Positions 6,660 through 14,648 of a stretch of DNA of 64,000 nt are shown piece after piece. Position 1 is the first letter of the stretch; the number at the start of each line of letters is the position of its first letter. Under the pieces are notes generated by a model. That model saw only the letters and a program-made list of their open reading frames with translations, was not told the origin of the DNA and did not search any database. This DNA is from Pirellulaceae bacterium (GTDB lineage Bacteria; Planctomycetota; Planctomycetia; Pirellulales; Pirellulaceae): NCBI GenBank assembly GCA_029243025.1, contig JAQWSU010000042.1, positions 124,001 through 188,000 on the forward strand. Direction: 5' to 3'. The position numbers and the translations under genes were made by a program.

Positions 6660-7874
6660 ATGTCCCAAATTCAACACGATCGACGATCCTTGTTGCGATC
6701 CCTTCTGTTTGGTCCGGCAGCATTGTTTAGCATGCAAGCCTTTCATGCCCAACGCTCGAATGCGGCTGCCATCGGTCCGAATGACAAGATTCAAGTGACT
6801 GAAATCGAAACGTTTGTCCTCAAGAATTCTTGGGTCTTTGTCAAAATATCGACCGATGCTGGTATCACCGGTTGGGGCGAAATGCTGAAAGACGACGCAA
6901 AGGCTTGCGGTGCCGGTGCGTTAGAAGTGGCTGATTACCTGGTCGGTAAAGATCCTCGGCGCGTGACTCATCACTGGCAGGCTATCCACCGCGGAGCATT
7001 CTATCGGGGCGGTCCGATCAAGACTGCGATCTCATCAGGTATTGATCAAGCCCTCTGGGATATCACCGGGAAGTGCTACGGTGTGCCAGTTTATAAGCTC
7101 CTGGGAGGGCCAACTCGTGAACAAGTGCGGGTCTATGGAAGAGTAAGTAAAGAAACCGGCGTAACCGCAATGAAGGTTGGTCCCGGTGCGTCGCGGACAC
7201 CGTTTAAATATGTTGAAGGGAAGAAGTTTGTTGATGAGGTTGCCGATCGGTTCAAAGCTCTCCGTGAAAAATATGGCTCAGACGTTGATATCGGCATCGA
7301 TTTTCATGGAGCCGTTCAGCCACCTACCGCATTGCTACTGATGAAGGCGTTAGAACCTTACCATCCTTGGTTCTACGAAGAAATCGTTCAGGCGCTTAAT
7401 GTGGATGTGATGGCAGAACTTGCTAAGAAAACCCACATACCAATTGCAACCGGTGAACGCGTCTTCACGAAGTGGGGGTTCAGGGAAATACTTGAGAAGC
7501 GGGCGGCAGTGATCTTGCAGCCAGACGTTTGCTATGCCGGCGGCATTACAGAATTGAAGATAATCGCGGGCATGGCGGAAGCCTATTACACGCCTCTGGC
7601 CCCACACAATCCTCAAGGGCCCTGCTCGCTCGCGGCGAGCCTACAGATTGCCGCATCGATTCCTAACTTCATGATTCAGGAGCGAGGTGACAATGAATAC
7701 GCGGACCTGCTCGCCAAACCTCTGCCCCCAGTCAAAAATGGACATCGGCCTATTCCGACGGCTCCGGGGCTAGGAATCACGATCGACGAAGACAAGCTGA
7801 TGGATCAGGTTGGTGAACCGCAACCCTACCCGGCCCAATTCGATCCTGATGATGGTTCCGTCGTTGACTGGTAG
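6660..7874 (+). CDS. Enolase-superfamily dehydratase, galactonate-dehydratase-like, with Tat-type leader
   Basis: The 404-residue protein starts at ATG 6660. It aligns along its length with D-galactonate dehydratase (DgoD) and other mandelate racemase-group enzymes. Visible catalytic features are D214 and H216 (I-D-F-H-G), E240 (F-Y-E-E), E266 (T-G-E-R), D289 (Q-P-D) and H316 (P-H-N-P-Q-G-P), the expected Mg ligands and the His-Asp dyad. The start is D-R-R-S-L-L-R-S-L-L followed by a hydrophobic stretch and an A-x-A-type end near residue 30-37, a likely Tat signal. DgoD itself is cytoplasmic and has no leader. Sugar-acid dehydration to a 2-keto-3-deoxy acid is the family reaction. Exact substrate is unknown. 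Confidence 0.85.
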   Translation: MSQIQHDRRSLLRSLLFGPAALFSMQAFHAQRSNAAAIGPNDKIQVTEIETFVLKNSWVFVKISTDAGITGWGEMLKDDAKACGAGALEVADYLVGKDPRRVTHHWQAIHRGAFYRGGPIKTAISSGIDQALWDITGKCYGVPVYKLLGGPTREQVRVYGRVSKETGVTAMKVGPGASRTPFKYVEGKKFVDEVADRFKALREKYGSDVDIGIDFHGAVQPPTALLLMKALEPYHPWFYEEIVQALNVDVMAELAKKTHIPIATGERVFTKWGFREILEKRAAVILQPDVCYAGGITELKIIAGMAEAYYTPLAPHNPQGPCSLAASLQIAASIPNFMIQERGDNEYADLLAKPLPPVKNGHRPIPTAPGLGITIDEDKLMDQVGEPQPYPAQFDPDDGSVVDW

Positions 7875-8211
7875 TCGATTGTGACTTTGGTCGTGCTTTA
7901 AAAGAAGTGAAGACAAAAAAATGCAGCTAGTTTTTGGGGATCAACCCACGAGGTATCGGCAGCCTGAGGTTTCTCGCCTTCTAATCGGTCAATCTCGAAA
8001 AGACTGTGTCCATCCTGCGCTGTTTGTGATGCCGGGTTGAGGCCTAATGGAAGCTTTGGTTGATTGGGCGTGTTGGCGACCCTGCGAAGCCCAGGGTCGT
8101 TGGTTTTGCTTTCCGTGCTTTGAATTGTTACCATCAGGAAACAAGGGACGCATTTGATTTTTTTTCGTCGCTGATTCACCTACAATCCTCTCATTCCACT
8201 GGAAGAGGAAG
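7875..8211. other. Intergenic region
   Basis: No supported gene or clear hairpin. AAAAGAAGTGAAGACAAAAAAA-type A-rich sequence follows the dehydratase stop. The promoter of the next gene should lie near the right end. Confidence 0.35.
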
Positions 8212-8619
8212 ATGGCAGAAAACCCCTTTCAATCGCCGGATTCACCATCGCCAGCTGTCGGTGTTATCAGCGGCTCTCACGATGACCTGCGGAAGGTCGC
8301 TAAGTTCCAAAAGGGAGTTCTCGTCTGCATTTTGATTCAGCTGGTGGTCGTGTTTATTTGCCTAATTGTCCTGCCTTCGGAATTGGTGATCATTGCCTTG
8401 GGAATCTCATCAATTGTTGGAATCGTGAGTGCCGTTTTTGTTTTCCTTTTGTCGGTTCAAGTTTACGGCGTGGCCTTGGGGATTGTATTTGGTGTCGGCT
8501 GTTTGCTGCCTTGTATTGGATTGATCAGTTTGTTGGTTGTGAATGGTAAAGCCACTGCTGTGTTAAAACAGAATGGAATCAAGGTTGGCCTGCTTGGCGC
8601 AGATCTTTCTTCTTTTTAA
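8212..8619 (+). CDS. Small membrane protein of the NPFQSP type
   Basis: The 135-residue protein starts at ATG 8212 with GGAAGAGGAAG just upstream. Its N-terminus MAENPFQSPDS matches a short motif (NPYQSP/NPFQSP) that recurs at the start of many planctomycete membrane proteins. Three or four hydrophobic helices follow: L-V-C-I-L-I-Q-L-V-V-V-F-I-C-L-I-V-L, an I-A-L-G-I-S-S-I-V-G-I-V-S-A-V segment, and V-A-L-G-I-V-F-G-V-G-C-L-L-P-C-I-G-L. The C-terminal tail N-G-K-A-T-A-V-L-K-Q-N-G-I-K-V-G-L-L-G resembles the end of related four-helix proteins. Function is unknown; the location is the cytoplasmic membrane. Confidence 0.8.
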   Translation: MAENPFQSPDSPSPAVGVISGSHDDLRKVAKFQKGVLVCILIQLVVVFICLIVLPSELVIIALGISSIVGIVSAVFVFLLSVQVYGVALGIVFGVGCLLPCIGLISLLVVNGKATAVLKQNGIKVGLLGADLSSF

Positions 8620-8930
8620 ATCCGTCATGGGTCGCGGCAGCGCGTTGTTTCGACCTAACTGGCACTTTTGATGGAGAGCCAGCGATGGTGAGTTGCCGGA
8701 TATCTGCGGTGACTGGGGGGGCGGGCGAATGAATGGTTGGCTGGTGTGAACTCTGTTGGCTTTGCCGAGCGGATCGTATCGGTGAGCTTTTCATCACGAG
8801 ACGAATGATTGGAATCAGCTTGTCTCGGTGAGTGTCTTATGCGAAATCTTAAAGGCATGCTAGCATTCGTTTGCCCGCCGAAGATCAAGTGCGTACAGTT
8901 CTCCAACCAAGGCACAAAGGAGGACGCAAA
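8620..8930. other. Intergenic region
   Basis: No gene supported. The AAAGGAGGA ribosome site of the following small gene lies at its right end. Confidence 0.35.
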
Positions 8931-9101
8931 ATGGCTCCCTACGATTCGGACCTATACGAGTTGTTGACCCGAGCGGCCGAGAAGATTTCGGCAGCCAACG
9001 ATGAAACCATTTCGGCTTTAGCTGCGGCCAATTTGTGGAGGGATGCGGGGCGGCTTTTGATTGAAGCTTCGGCGCGGGCCAGAGAACATGGCGTGGAGTA
9101 G
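8931..9101 (+). CDS. Small acidic hypothetical protein (56 aa)
   Basis: An ATG at 8931 has a near-perfect AAAGGAGG site eight bases upstream, the best in the window, so I start here and not at 8871. The protein is predicted to be helical and soluble: Y-D-S-D-L-Y-E-L-L-T-R-A-A-E-K-I-S, then a second amphipathic helix A-A-N-L-W-R-D-A-G-R-L-L-I-E-A-S-A-R-A-R. No signal peptide, cysteine or known motif is present. The strong translation signal implies a real, well-expressed product. Function is unknown. A role in binding a partner is possible but is only a guess. Confidence 0.65.
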   Translation: MAPYDSDLYELLTRAAEKISAANDETISALAAANLWRDAGRLLIEASARAREHGVE

Positions 9102-9295
9102 GAGTCGGAGATGAATCCGTGTGCTGAACGGAAACACAGTATCTCCGCAGAGGGTTGCTGGGCCGGACAGGTTGTTACTGCCGCAAGGTGACCACTCGTG
9201 TTCACAGCGAATCTGCGCGAGATGATGAAAGAGTGAATCCGGCGCTTGCCGCGCGGTATCGTTGGACCCTCATCTGCGACAAGAGCGTTTGGCGA

Positions 9296-10738
9296 CTATT
9301 CATCGAGATCGTGATTGCGAATCTCGACAAGTTTGTCAGCTAGTTTTTGTTGTAAGCGATCTACCTGCGATTGGTATGCGGGGACGTTGGCTAAATTGCG
9401 AAATTGTTGCGGGTCGGTTTCCATGTTGTACAGTTCGATTCCGTGAGACGCATCTTCTTTGTATTGGATGTAGGCCCATTCATCCTCTCGAAGCAAAAAA
9501 CCTTTTCGCATGGGCGCGACGCTAAATGCCGTGTCTCGTACTTCATAGTCGGGGTCGTCCAGCATGGGCGAAATGTCTTTGCCCTGTAAACGGGTTGGCA
9601 CTTCAAGCCCGCAAAGTTTTGAGATGGTTGGGTAAAGGTCGAGTAACTCGGTGAGTGAGTGGCAGACGGCAGGTTGCTTGCCAGGCACACAGATGATCAA
9701 GGGGACTTGGCTAGACTCGTCGCGGAGACTGACTTTTGCCCAGAAGTCATGTTCGCCCAAATGGTAGCCGTGATCGCTAGTGAAGATCACAATTGTTTTG
9801 TCGACCAAGTTTTCCCGCTGAAGAGCGTCGAGTACTTTTCCGACTTGGCGATCCATGTATTCCACGGATGCGTAATAGCCGCCAAGAGCTTTCTTTTGCT
9901 GGCGGATGTCCATCTGCATGTTTGAGCTGGTTTTGTAGTTGATTCCCGCTTTCGGGATGTCGTCCCAATCGCCTGGCTGTTTTTGAGGAAGGCTCAGCTT
10001 GCTGTAGGGTTGGAACGATTCGTAGTCGGAGCGTGGAGCCACAAACGGTACGTGGGGGCGGACAAAACCGACGCCGATAAAGAAGGAATCCGCTTGGTGT
10101 TCTTCGATTAGCGCACACGCCTTGGCGGCCGTTTTACCGTCTGAGTGGGCCAGGTCGTCGCCGTCCGCTTTGACAACCACGAACGTGTTGCCACCCACGA
10201 CAGGCTTTCTGCCATCGGCATTACCTTCGAGTGTTTCGCCTGTCCCGCTTGCCCGCCATTCAGGCCCCTGGCTGTTGAATCGTTCTGTCCAGGAAGTCGG
10301 ATCATCCGCCCCGTCCGTTCCCAGTTCGATTCCTCCGGGAACCCCCATGTGAAAAATCTTACTGACTCGAGCCGTGTAGTAACCTGCATTCTTGAAATGT
10401 TCTGCCCAGGTAGCTCGCTCGCCAATTGCCGGGCGAGGGCTTGTGTAACCTAGTACTCCTGTGGCATGAGGGTAGTAGCCGGACATGAACGAGGCACGCG
10501 AAGGTCCGCAGTAGGTCCCTTGGCAATAGGTCCGAGTGAAACGCGTGCCACATCTGGCCAACCGATCAATATTGGGGGTGTGGCAGAGCTGATTGCCATA
10601 ACAGGAAAGAGCGGTAGAAGTGAGATCGTCCGAGATAATAAACAGGACGTTGAAGGGCCGATCTGATGCAGGTGATTTCGCAAATAGCGGATTGCTCAAA
10701 CTCAATGTCAACAAGGCAAATAAGCAGGGGGAACGCAT
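9296..10738 (-). CDS. Secreted sulfatase (iduronate-2-sulfatase-like)
   Basis: The 480-residue protein starts at ATG 10738; a TTG at 10771 would add 11 residues before the signal peptide. The first 20 residues are a signal peptide ending N-P-L-F-A. Residues 29-38 read F-N-V-L-F-I-I-S-D-D, the metal-binding Asp pair of the alkaline phosphatase superfamily. C77 lies in C-G-P-S-R-A-S, the CxPSR signature where Cys (or Ser) is converted to formylglycine. H-T-P-N-I-D-R-L-A and later F-T-S-D-H-G-Y-H-L-G are further sulfatase blocks. Family members cut sulfate esters from polysaccharides, fitting a marine lifestyle. The maturase is not in the window. It is divergent from the cytochrome gene at 11033. 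Confidence 0.93.
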   Translation of the reverse strand: MRSPCLFALLTLSLSNPLFAKSPASDRPFNVLFIISDDLTSTALSCYGNQLCHTPNIDRLARCGTRFTRTYCQGTYCGPSRASFMSGYYPHATGVLGYTSPRPAIGERATWAEHFKNAGYYTARVSKIFHMGVPGGIELGTDGADDPTSWTERFNSQGPEWRASGTGETLEGNADGRKPVVGGNTFVVVKADGDDLAHSDGKTAAKACALIEEHQADSFFIGVGFVRPHVPFVAPRSDYESFQPYSKLSLPQKQPGDWDDIPKAGINYKTSSNMQMDIRQQKKALGGYYASVEYMDRQVGKVLDALQRENLVDKTIVIFTSDHGYHLGEHDFWAKVSLRDESSQVPLIICVPGKQPAVCHSLTELLDLYPTISKLCGLEVPTRLQGKDISPMLDDPDYEVRDTAFSVAPMRKGFLLREDEWAYIQYKEDASHGIELYNMETDPQQFRNLANVPAYQSQVDRLQQKLADKLVEIRNHDLDE

Positions 10739-11032
10739 GCGGAGTCCTGGTTCGGATCGGGGTGAAAGCAAGGGTTCGTGCGCCTCGCCGGATCGTTATT
10801 GTAACCTTTTATCGGGCCGTTTGCGGGTTTGTGCGGGTTTGTAAGGAGAAAGGACTGTGTAGCCAAGACCCCGTTTGGGGCTTGAGATCATCGGCTGCGG
10901 TCTGTCGGCAGGATGGCGTTTGTTTTTTTTAAACCGTTTCGGCTAAGGCGGCCTTGGTCTCGGAATGCTCTCTTGTTTTCGGATAGAATGATACGAAATG
11001 CCATTTTGAAGCAATCAGGGATTTCTATTGAG
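10739..11032. promoter_or_regulatory. Divergent promoter region, sulfatase versus di-heme protein
   Basis: The 294 bp between two oppositely directed starts must contain both promoters. T-rich TTTGTTTTTTTT sequence lies near 10920. No operator palindrome was recognised. Confidence 0.4.
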
Positions 11033-13129
11033 ATGACAATTTGTCTTTTGACCTGCCGTTGGCGCAAACGACTTGCGATGCAAGTTCTATCGCTTTGTCT
11101 GTTAATTTCCGGTGTTGCTGCAGCCGATGTCGATCGTTTTTCTGAACTTGTTTTGCCCGCTATAAAAAAACATTGTGCAAAGTGCCATGGTGCCGATGGT
11201 GAAGTGGAAGGCGATACGAATCTCCTTGAACTTCGAAGCGACAATTTTCCAGAGAAAGTTGAGCTGCTGCATCGCTTGGTTGAAGTGATTGATTTGGGAG
11301 AAATGCCCCCAGAGGACGAGCCGCAACTGGATTTAAAACTTCGGGAACAACTGGTAGCGGCGTTGAAACTGATTCTGCGCGACACGGTCTCCAACCAAAT
11401 CCCGGGCCAGCGCACGCCAATACGGCGGATGAATCGTTTTCAATATAACAATGCGGTTACCGATCTTTTCGATCTGAAGTGCATTGTATTTACGTTGCCT
11501 GAGCGAATGATGCGGGAACATCGAGATTACTTCAAGCCAGAGACTGGCAAGATGGCTGACGTCGTCACGGTCGGAAGCCGTCCTCTTGGTAAATCTCAGA
11601 TGATCGAACGGCGTTTGGCCGGCGTCGCTGCGTTTCCACAAGATTTGCGAGCGGAGCATGGTTTCGACAATCGGGGGGACCATTTGTCGTTGTCACCGTT
11701 GTTAATGGAGGCCTTTTTGAAGCTAGGTCAATCGATTACGCAAAGCGCCGACTTTGTTCCACGTAACGTGGGGAATTGGTCGCATTTTTTTGATCCTCCG
11801 GCGAATGGAGGCGATGAAAACGCGATTGTTCGCGATCGACTCGAGCTGTTTTTGACGCGGGCCTTTCGGCGGCCTCCAGATCAGGAACTCTTGGAACGTT
11901 ACCTGCAATTTGTTTCGCGAAAGCGAGCTTCCGGTGTGAGGTTTGTCGATGCAATGAAAGCGGTTGCGGCCGCCACGATCGCATCGCCACGTTTTATTTA
12001 TCTCTATGGTCAAGAGGGAGGTGGCGAGAATTCGAAACCGATGGGTGATTATGAACTTGCTTCGCGACTCTCGTTTTTTCTGTGGGGAAGTATCCCCGAT
12101 CAGGCGTTGCTCGAGGTGGCGAAATCAGAAACGCTGCACCAGCCAGCGGTACTGGATGCACAGGTGCAAAGAATGTTGAAAGATCGGAAGTTGAAGCGGT
12201 TTTGTGATAGCTTTCCATCTCAATGGTTGCAATTGGAACGGATTATTTCTTCTGCGCCGAATGTGGACCAATACCCGGGATTTTATTTTCTGAAGTATCG
12301 GGACAGCATGCACATGATGCTCGAGCCTTTACTGCTGTTTGAAACTGTGCTGATTGAAAATCTTTCAATCACGCAATTCATTGATTCTGACTTCACCTAT
12401 CGATCTGGCCTCTTGGAGGAAGCTTATCAAGATCTGGCGACTCCGGCTGAACATGGTGGAAAAAAGGGTGGCGGTGGTGTGGGCGTGCTGAATTTTCGTC
12501 GCGTTCCGGTTACGGATCGTCGGAACGGCGGTCTGATCACCAATGCGGCTGTGATGACAATGACTTCCGGCCCGGAGCGAACGCAGCCGATTACGCGGGG
12601 CGCGTGGATGGCCGGAGTCATCTTTAATAATCCGCCTGATCCGCCACCAGCCGATGTTCCGCCCCTTGTCGATAAGACTGCCAACGGCGAGCAGACGCTG
12701 ACCTTGCGAGAACGACTTAGCAAGCATCGCGAACGAGCGGATTGCAGAGGATGTCATGAGAAAATTGATCCGCTCGGTTTTGCTCTGGAAAACTATGATC
12801 CCATTGGGGTTTGGCGAGAAACATACGATAACGGTCGGGATGTGGATGCCGCGGGGACGCTATTTCGACGCCACGAATTCAAAAATGTGTCCGAGTTGAA
12901 AGATGGTCTGCTTGCCGAAAAAGATCGATTTACTCGGGCGTTAGCCGCGCATTTGCTTGCATTTTCGCTCGCTCGTGAAGTAAACGCCTCGGATCAGTTT
13001 GCGCTCGACCAGATTGTTGAGGCGACAGCAAACGATGACTACAAAATGCAGAGCTTGTTGAAACAAGTGATTTTTAGTGAGCCATTTCAGCGCAACCTCG
13101 ACTTTAAGAATCGGTCAGCTGAACGTTAG
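11033..13129 (+). CDS. Secreted di-heme planctomycete protein (DUF1587/1592/1595/1588/1585)
   Basis: The 698-residue protein starts at ATG 11033, or at 11078 if a shorter signal peptide is used. Residues about 14-31 form a signal peptide ending A-A-A-D. A CAKCH heme site lies at 48-52 and a second, CRGCH, near 600. In order follow DUF1587 (R-R-M-N-R-F-Q-Y-N-N-A-V-T-D-L-F), DUF1595 (F-L-T-R-A-F-R-R-P-P), DUF1592 (E-L-A-S-R-L-S-F-F-L-W-G), DUF1588 (P-E-R-T-Q-P-I-T-R-G-A-W) and DUF1585 at the end. The part between DUF1587 and DUF1595 is short and lacks the beta-rich insert seen in the relative at 33270-35693. The function of these proteins is unproven; electron transfer in the periplasm or paryphoplasm is proposed from the heme sites. 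It pairs with the DUF1552 gene 21 bp downstream. Confidence 0.92.
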   Translation: MTICLLTCRWRKRLAMQVLSLCLLISGVAAADVDRFSELVLPAIKKHCAKCHGADGEVEGDTNLLELRSDNFPEKVELLHRLVEVIDLGEMPPEDEPQLDLKLREQLVAALKLILRDTVSNQIPGQRTPIRRMNRFQYNNAVTDLFDLKCIVFTLPERMMREHRDYFKPETGKMADVVTVGSRPLGKSQMIERRLAGVAAFPQDLRAEHGFDNRGDHLSLSPLLMEAFLKLGQSITQSADFVPRNVGNWSHFFDPPANGGDENAIVRDRLELFLTRAFRRPPDQELLERYLQFVSRKRASGVRFVDAMKAVAAATIASPRFIYLYGQEGGGENSKPMGDYELASRLSFFLWGSIPDQALLEVAKSETLHQPAVLDAQVQRMLKDRKLKRFCDSFPSQWLQLERIISSAPNVDQYPGFYFLKYRDSMHMMLEPLLLFETVLIENLSITQFIDSDFTYRSGLLEEAYQDLATPAEHGGKKGGGGVGVLNFRRVPVTDRRNGGLITNAAVMTMTSGPERTQPITRGAWMAGVIFNNPPDPPPADVPPLVDKTANGEQTLTLRERLSKHRERADCRGCHEKIDPLGFALENYDPIGVWRETYDNGRDVDAAGTLFRRHEFKNVSELKDGLLAEKDRFTRALAAHLLAFSLAREVNASDQFALDQIVEATANDDYKMQSLLKQVIFSEPFQRNLDFKNRSAER

Positions 13130-13150
13130 TGTTTGAACGGAAGGAGTAGG

Positions 13151-14503
13151 ATGACGATCACATCACGAAGAAGCTTTTTGCGAGGGATCGGCGGCGTGGC
13201 CTTAGCGTTGCCCTGGATGGAGACGCTTGCTACCGCCAGTTCGACAGGCAGTGTGCTACAGAGAATGGCACATTTCTACGTGCCGATTGGTGTCGTGCGA
13301 CGTGGATTCTTTCCTGGAGAGGCAGATCACGTAATTCCAAAAGGGAATTTGGGAAACGTGATGAAGTCGCTTGGAAAGCAAGATCCCTTTTTTCGCGCCG
13401 AGTCGCTCCAACAATTTACGCCTACAATGCAGCCGCTAGAGGAGTTTAAGCAGAAGATCAATCTGATCACTGGAATGGATCGGACGTTTCAGCAAGGGAC
13501 CGACGTACACGCACAATGTGCATCCTGTTATCTGAGTAGTGCCGAACCTTATACGATCGACGGAACGGCTTGGCCGTTGGATCGGACGCTTGATCATCTC
13601 GTGGCGGATCAAATAGGCGGTCAGACCCCGTTTCGGACACTTGAATTCAGCTGTAATAGTCACCAGGACAACAAGGAATCGATTTACTTCGATAATATTT
13701 CCTGGTTTGGAACCGGGCATCTGGCACCCTCGATTCGCGATCCTCGTGAAATGTATCGCCGATTGTTTTCAACACGCGAAATCGAGAATTATCGCGACGT
13801 GACCGATTTGGTGTTGGAAGATGCAAGGTCAATGAAACAGCAGTTGAGTTATCCTGATCGACAAAAGTTTTCCGAGTACTTTGACTCCGTACGCTCCATT
13901 GAAAAACAAATGGATCGGCTTGAGGCGATGAAGGCCGATCTCGCCAAAGTCGAATTTGAAGAGCCGGTTGAAGCCCACCTGCCACGAGGTGAGTACATTC
14001 GTCTCATGGGTGATCTGATGATCGTGGCTTTGCAAACTGGACTTACCAACGTGACGACGTTTATGGTGGGGCCCGAACGTTGGGATACACCCTACATGTA
14101 TGAGTCACTCTTTGATAAACCACGTAGCCATCATCATATGTCCCACAATCAAACCAAAATGATTGACGATCTGTTGAAAGTCGATCGATTTCATATGGAT
14201 CAGTATGTCTATCTTCTAAAAAAGATGGATCAAATTGAAGAGGCGGATGGAACCTCTTTACTTGACAATACGCTGTTCACCTATGGTTCCGGCCTAGGAG
14301 ATGGCTCCACCCATCAATACAACGACTTGCCGATCATCGTTGCCGGTGGAGGCAGCCGGGTTCAAGCGGGGCAACACATCAATATGCCGGAAGGCACTCC
14401 CTTGGCAAACCTGTGGCTGACGCAGGCACGACTGATGGGAGTGAAGATGGACCGCTTTGCGGATAGCACCGGAGTGGTCAAGCCGATGCTGGCGGCAAGC
14501 TGA
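13151..14503 (+). CDS. Tat-exported DUF1552 protein
   Basis: The 450-residue protein starts at ATG 13151 with AAGGAG six bases upstream. A Tat signal is plain: T-S-R-R-S-F-L-R-G-I-G-G-V-A-L-A-L-P. The rest matches the DUF1552 family seen mostly in Planctomycetes and Myxococcota, with family blocks H-F-Y-V-P-I-G-V, N-L-I-T-G-M-D, L-E-D-A-R-S-M and a late H-H-H-M-S-H-N segment that could bind metal. Family members are probably periplasmic hydrolase-like proteins related to DUF1501/sulfatase folds; activity is not established. The start lies 21 bp after the stop of the di-heme protein, so they are an operon pair. Confidence 0.92.
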   Translation: MTITSRRSFLRGIGGVALALPWMETLATASSTGSVLQRMAHFYVPIGVVRRGFFPGEADHVIPKGNLGNVMKSLGKQDPFFRAESLQQFTPTMQPLEEFKQKINLITGMDRTFQQGTDVHAQCASCYLSSAEPYTIDGTAWPLDRTLDHLVADQIGGQTPFRTLEFSCNSHQDNKESIYFDNISWFGTGHLAPSIRDPREMYRRLFSTREIENYRDVTDLVLEDARSMKQQLSYPDRQKFSEYFDSVRSIEKQMDRLEAMKADLAKVEFEEPVEAHLPRGEYIRLMGDLMIVALQTGLTNVTTFMVGPERWDTPYMYESLFDKPRSHHHMSHNQTKMIDDLLKVDRFHMDQYVYLLKKMDQIEEADGTSLLDNTLFTYGSGLGDGSTHQYNDLPIIVAGGGSRVQAGQHINMPEGTPLANLWLTQARLMGVKMDRFADSTGVVKPMLAAS

Positions 14504-14648
14504 AATGGAGATTGGTTCACAACAGCCGGTGGTTGATACCGGCCTGTGATTCAGGGGGGAATCGAATTCTCCCGCCCAGCAGCGTTGTCATTGATTGTTG
14601 CTGATCGTATTTTGACGGAAAGCAGCTGCCTAGACCGTTTTGCCCAGG

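Noticed and set aside
14515-14550. Inverted repeat ACAGCCGG ... CCGGCCTGT between convergent genes
   Set aside because: The stem is interrupted and there is no T-run, so I do not call a terminator.
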